NCBI RefSeq assembly: GCF_035917575.1
Contig: NZ_CP109090.1
Coordinates: forward strand, 6,324,001-6,388,000
Length of the DNA stretch: 64,000 bases
DNA from: Streptomyces sp. NBC_01788
GTDB lineage: Bacteria; Actinomycetota; Actinomycetes; Streptomycetales; Streptomycetaceae
Direction of reading: 5' to 3'
A program made the translations under genes and the position numbers. Of the stretch, positions 62,115-64,000 are shown one piece after another (the stretch's first letter is position 1; each line of letters begins with the position of its first letter). The notes beneath the pieces are model-generated. The model ran no database searches and had not been told where the DNA came from. It saw only the letters and a list, made by a program, of their open reading frames with translations.

Positions 62115-62750
62115 ATGAGACTCACGAAGATGGCGCACGCCTGCGTACGCCTGGAGAAGGACGGGCAGACGCTCGTCATCGACCCCGGCGGTTTCAGCGA
62201 GCAGGACGCCGCGTCCGGCGCGGACGCGATCCTGGTCACCCACGAGCACGCCGACCATTTCGACGAGGGCCGTCTGCGCGCCGCCCTGGAGTCCCGTCCC
62301 GGCGCCGAGATCTGGACACTGAAGTCCGTCGCGGAGCAGATCGCCGCCGCCTTCCCGGGCCGCGTCCACACCGTCGGCCACGGCGACACCTTCACCGCCG
62401 CGGGCTTCGACGTGCAGGTCCACGGGGAGCTGCACGCGGTGATCCACCCGGACATCCCGCGCATCACCAACGTCGGCTACCTCGTCGACGGCGGCCGCGT
62501 CTTCCACCCGGGCGACGCGCTCACAGTGCCCGAGGTCCCGGTCGAGACGCTGATGCTGCCGGTGATGGCGCCCTGGAACAAGATCTCCGAGGTGATCGAC
62601 TACGTCCGCGAGGTCGGGCCGCAGCGTACCTACGACATCCACGACGCCCTCCTGACCGACCTGGCCCGCCCGATCTACGACCACCAGATCGGCACCCTGG
62701 GCGGCGCGGAACACCTACGGCTGACCCCGGGAACAACAGCAGAGCTCTGA
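62115..62750 (+). CDS. MBL-fold metal-dependent hydrolase (UlaG-like)
   Basis: A 211-aa metallo-beta-lactamase-fold protein. [20 protein letters not shown] opens it; the metal motif is H-E-H-A-D-H in [10 protein letters not shown], with further ligands in [12 protein letters not shown] and [11 protein letters not shown]. The ending [20 protein letters not shown] matches UlaG-like stand-alone hydrolases. ATG 62115 gives [10 protein letters not shown]; the longer upstream frame is a shadow. Substrate unknown. Confidence 0.9.
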   Translation: MRLTKMAHACVRLEKDGQTLVIDPGGFSEQDAASGADAILVTHEHADHFDEGRLRAALESRPGAEIWTLKSVAEQIAAAFPGRVHTVGHGDTFTAAGFDVQVHGELHAVIHPDIPRITNVGYLVDGGRVFHPGDALTVPEVPVETLMLPVMAPWNKISEVIDYVREVGPQRTYDIHDALLTDLARPIYDHQIGTLGGAEHLRLTPGTTAEL

Positions 62751-63445
62751 GCCACCTCCCGCCCCGGGCCCCTGCCCGCGGGCCCTCGCCCCGGCTCCGG
62801 ATCCCTGGGCCCTCGCCCCGGCTCCGGATCCCTGGGCCCTCGCCCCGGCTCCGGATCCCTGGGCCCTCGCCCCGGCTCCGGATCCCTGGGCCCTCGCCCC
62901 GGCTCCTGGCCCAGGCTCCCAGCCCCCGGCTCCCGGGCCCCGTCCCCGGGCCCTGGCGCTTGGCGCCGACTCCTCGCGCCGGGCCCTCGCCTCAGGTTCT
63001 GGCCCCGGCCCTGGCCCCGGATTTTCACCCCCGGTTCCTGGCACGGGCTCCTGGCCCCCTGGCCTCTCGCCCCGGGTCCCTGGCCGCGGGCCCTCACCCC
63101 GGGCCCCGGCCTCTGGCCCCCGAGGCTCCCGGCTCCGGACCCCTGGCCCCGGCCGCTGGCCCCGGACTCTCGCCCCCGGCTCCTGGCCCTGGCCGCTGGC
63201 CCTGGCGCTTGGCGCCGGCTCCTCGCGCCGGGCCCTCGCCTCAAGTTCTGGCCCCGGCCCTGGCTCCGGCTCCTGGCCCCCTGGCCTCTCGCCCCGGGCC
63301 CCGGCCTCTCGCCCCGGCCCCTGGCCCAGGCTCCCGGCCCCCAGCCCCGGTCCCCAGCCCCCGCCCCCTGACCCCCAGCCCCCGGCCCCGGGCCCCCGGC
63401 CCCGGGCCGAGGGTGTTGTCAGTGGTGCCCGGTAGGTTGTGGGGC
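62751..63445. other. 695-base C-rich repetitive spacer
   Basis: No gene. The plus strand is a run of CCTGGCCC-, CTCGCCCC- and CCGGGCCC-type words, starting with exact 27-base tandem repeats (62781-62908) and decaying rightwards. The minus strand is correspondingly G-rich, with many G3-G5 runs, especially 63340-63410. Minus-strand frames give collagen-like Gly-x-Gly peptides and are rejected as genes. Confidence 0.8.
62781..62908. repeat. Tandem 27-base repeat, four copies and a partial fifth
   Basis: Exact copies at 62781-62807, 62808-62834, 62835-62861 and 62862-62888, followed by 20 bases of a fifth. Each starts GGCCCTCGCCCC and ends CGGATCCCTG. Confidence 0.95.
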
Positions 63446-64000
63446 ATGCGCATCGCGACCTGGAACGTGAACTCGATCACCGCCCGACTGCCCAGGCTGC
63501 TGGCCTGGCTGGAGAGCAGTGGTACGGACGTGCTGTGCCTCCAGGAGGCCAAGGTCGCCGAGGACCAGTTCCCGTTCGACCAGCTCCGCGAACTGGGCTA
63601 CGAGGCGGCGGTCCACGCCACCGGCCGGTGGAACGGCGTGGCGGTGCTCTCCCGCGTAGGCCTCGACGACGTGGTCCGCGGTCTGCCCGGCGACCCCGGC
63701 TACGAGGGCGTGGAGGAGCCCCGGGCCATCTCGGCGACCTGCGGACCGATCCGCGTCTGGTCGGTGTACGTGCCCAACGGCCGCGAGGTGGACCACCCGC
63801 ACTACGCCTACAAGATCCAGTGGTTCGAGGCCCTCAGGGCGGCCGTCGCCGGCGACGCGGGCGGCAGCCGCCCGTTCGCCGTCCTCGGCGACTACAACGT
63901 CGCGCCGACGGACGACGACGTCTACGACCGCGCCGCCTTCGAGGGCTCCACCCACGTCACCCCGGCCGAGCGCGCCGCCCTGACCGCCCTGCGCGAGGTC
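63446..64000 (+). CDS. xth: Exodeoxyribonuclease III, 5' part
   Basis: The first 185 codons of an exonuclease III/AP endonuclease; the gene runs off the right edge. The motifs are clear: [20 protein letters not shown] (Asn), [10 protein letters not shown] (metal Glu), [14 protein letters not shown] [19 protein letters not shown] with Tyr, and [15 protein letters not shown] (Asp/Asn). ATG 63446 begins exactly at the family N-terminus. It repairs abasic sites and 3' blocks in DNA. Upstream lies the C-rich repeat spacer with G-runs on the template side. Confidence 0.95.
   Translation, partial: MRIATWNVNSITARLPRLLAWLESSGTDVLCLQEAKVAEDQFPFDQLRELGYEAAVHATGRWNGVAVLSRVGLDDVVRGLPGDPGYEGVEEPRAISATCGPIRVWSVYVPNGREVDHPHYAYKIQWFEALRAAVAGDAGGSRPFAVLGDYNVAPTDDDVYDRAAFEGSTHVTPAERAALTALREV

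Noticed and set aside
62675..63552. Collagen-like Gly-x-y frames on the minus strand near the right end
   Set aside because: They arise from C-rich tandem DNA repeats, cross gene boundaries and have no start signals.

Overview
The window is chromosomal DNA from a high-GC actinomycete, almost certainly a Streptomyces. Third codon positions are nearly all G or C, GTG and TTG starts are common, translational coupling by ATGA or GTGA overlaps is frequent, and many proteins have the closest resemblance I know of to Streptomyces families (RNase Sa-type ribonuclease, NIS siderophore synthetases, DUF5955, DUF6131, DUF6286, fused PcaDC). From memory, the order malate synthase / AllR / allantoin genes / sugar ABC-ROK genes / SNF2 helicase matches a block of the S. 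coelicolor chromosome (about SCO6243-SCO6262). That identification is recollection, not a search.

Layout, left half (1-37.9 kb, mostly intact core-type genes): two divergent NIS siderophore synthetases (the left one cut by the window edge); a large secreted NucH/ExeM-type nuclease with a PHO-box-like promoter; a SpoIIE-type membrane phosphatase; a catalase; a HipA-like kinase; then a purine/allantoin degradation regulon (malate synthase, MobA-like transferase, IclR-type AllR, NCS1 permease, racemase-like protein, allantoinase, allantoicase). Three promoters of this regulon carry the same operator-like motif. Next come a secreted RNase Sa homologue, an M48 protease/DUF3592 pair, two oxidoreductases, and a GntR-controlled sugar ABC transporter with a ROK kinase. 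A SNF2 helicase/SWIM zinc-finger pair and a second, oppositely oriented SpoIIE-type phosphatase close this half.

Right half (37.9-64 kb) is accessory in character: gene-poor gaps, broken genes and transposase relics (two TnpB, one IS4, one IS110 fragment) lie between stress modules. The modules are an APC transporter; a small NfeD-like OB-fold protein next to a flotillin-like SPFH protein; and an alkaline-shock (Asp23/AmaP/DUF6286) operon diverging from an ECF sigma factor. That sigma factor is translationally coupled to a protein combining a zinc anti-sigma motif with an Asp23-like part. After a decayed prenyl-quinone-type biosynthetic remnant comes a cold-shock/RNA-handling block (CspA, DEAD-box helicase, CBS protein, a small conserved protein, a MerR-like regulator behind a long structured leader, a second CspA and RNase J). 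The window ends with a fused PcaDC, an MBL-fold hydrolase, a tandem-repeat-rich spacer and the start of exonuclease III.

The most interesting items are the sigma/ZAS-Asp23/alkaline-shock locus with nested palindromes in its shared promoter, the three-promoter AllR motif, the GntR palindrome at two promoters, the leader RNA with a terminator-like hairpin just ahead of the MerR-like gene, and the clustering of RNase J with cold-shock RNA-remodelling genes.
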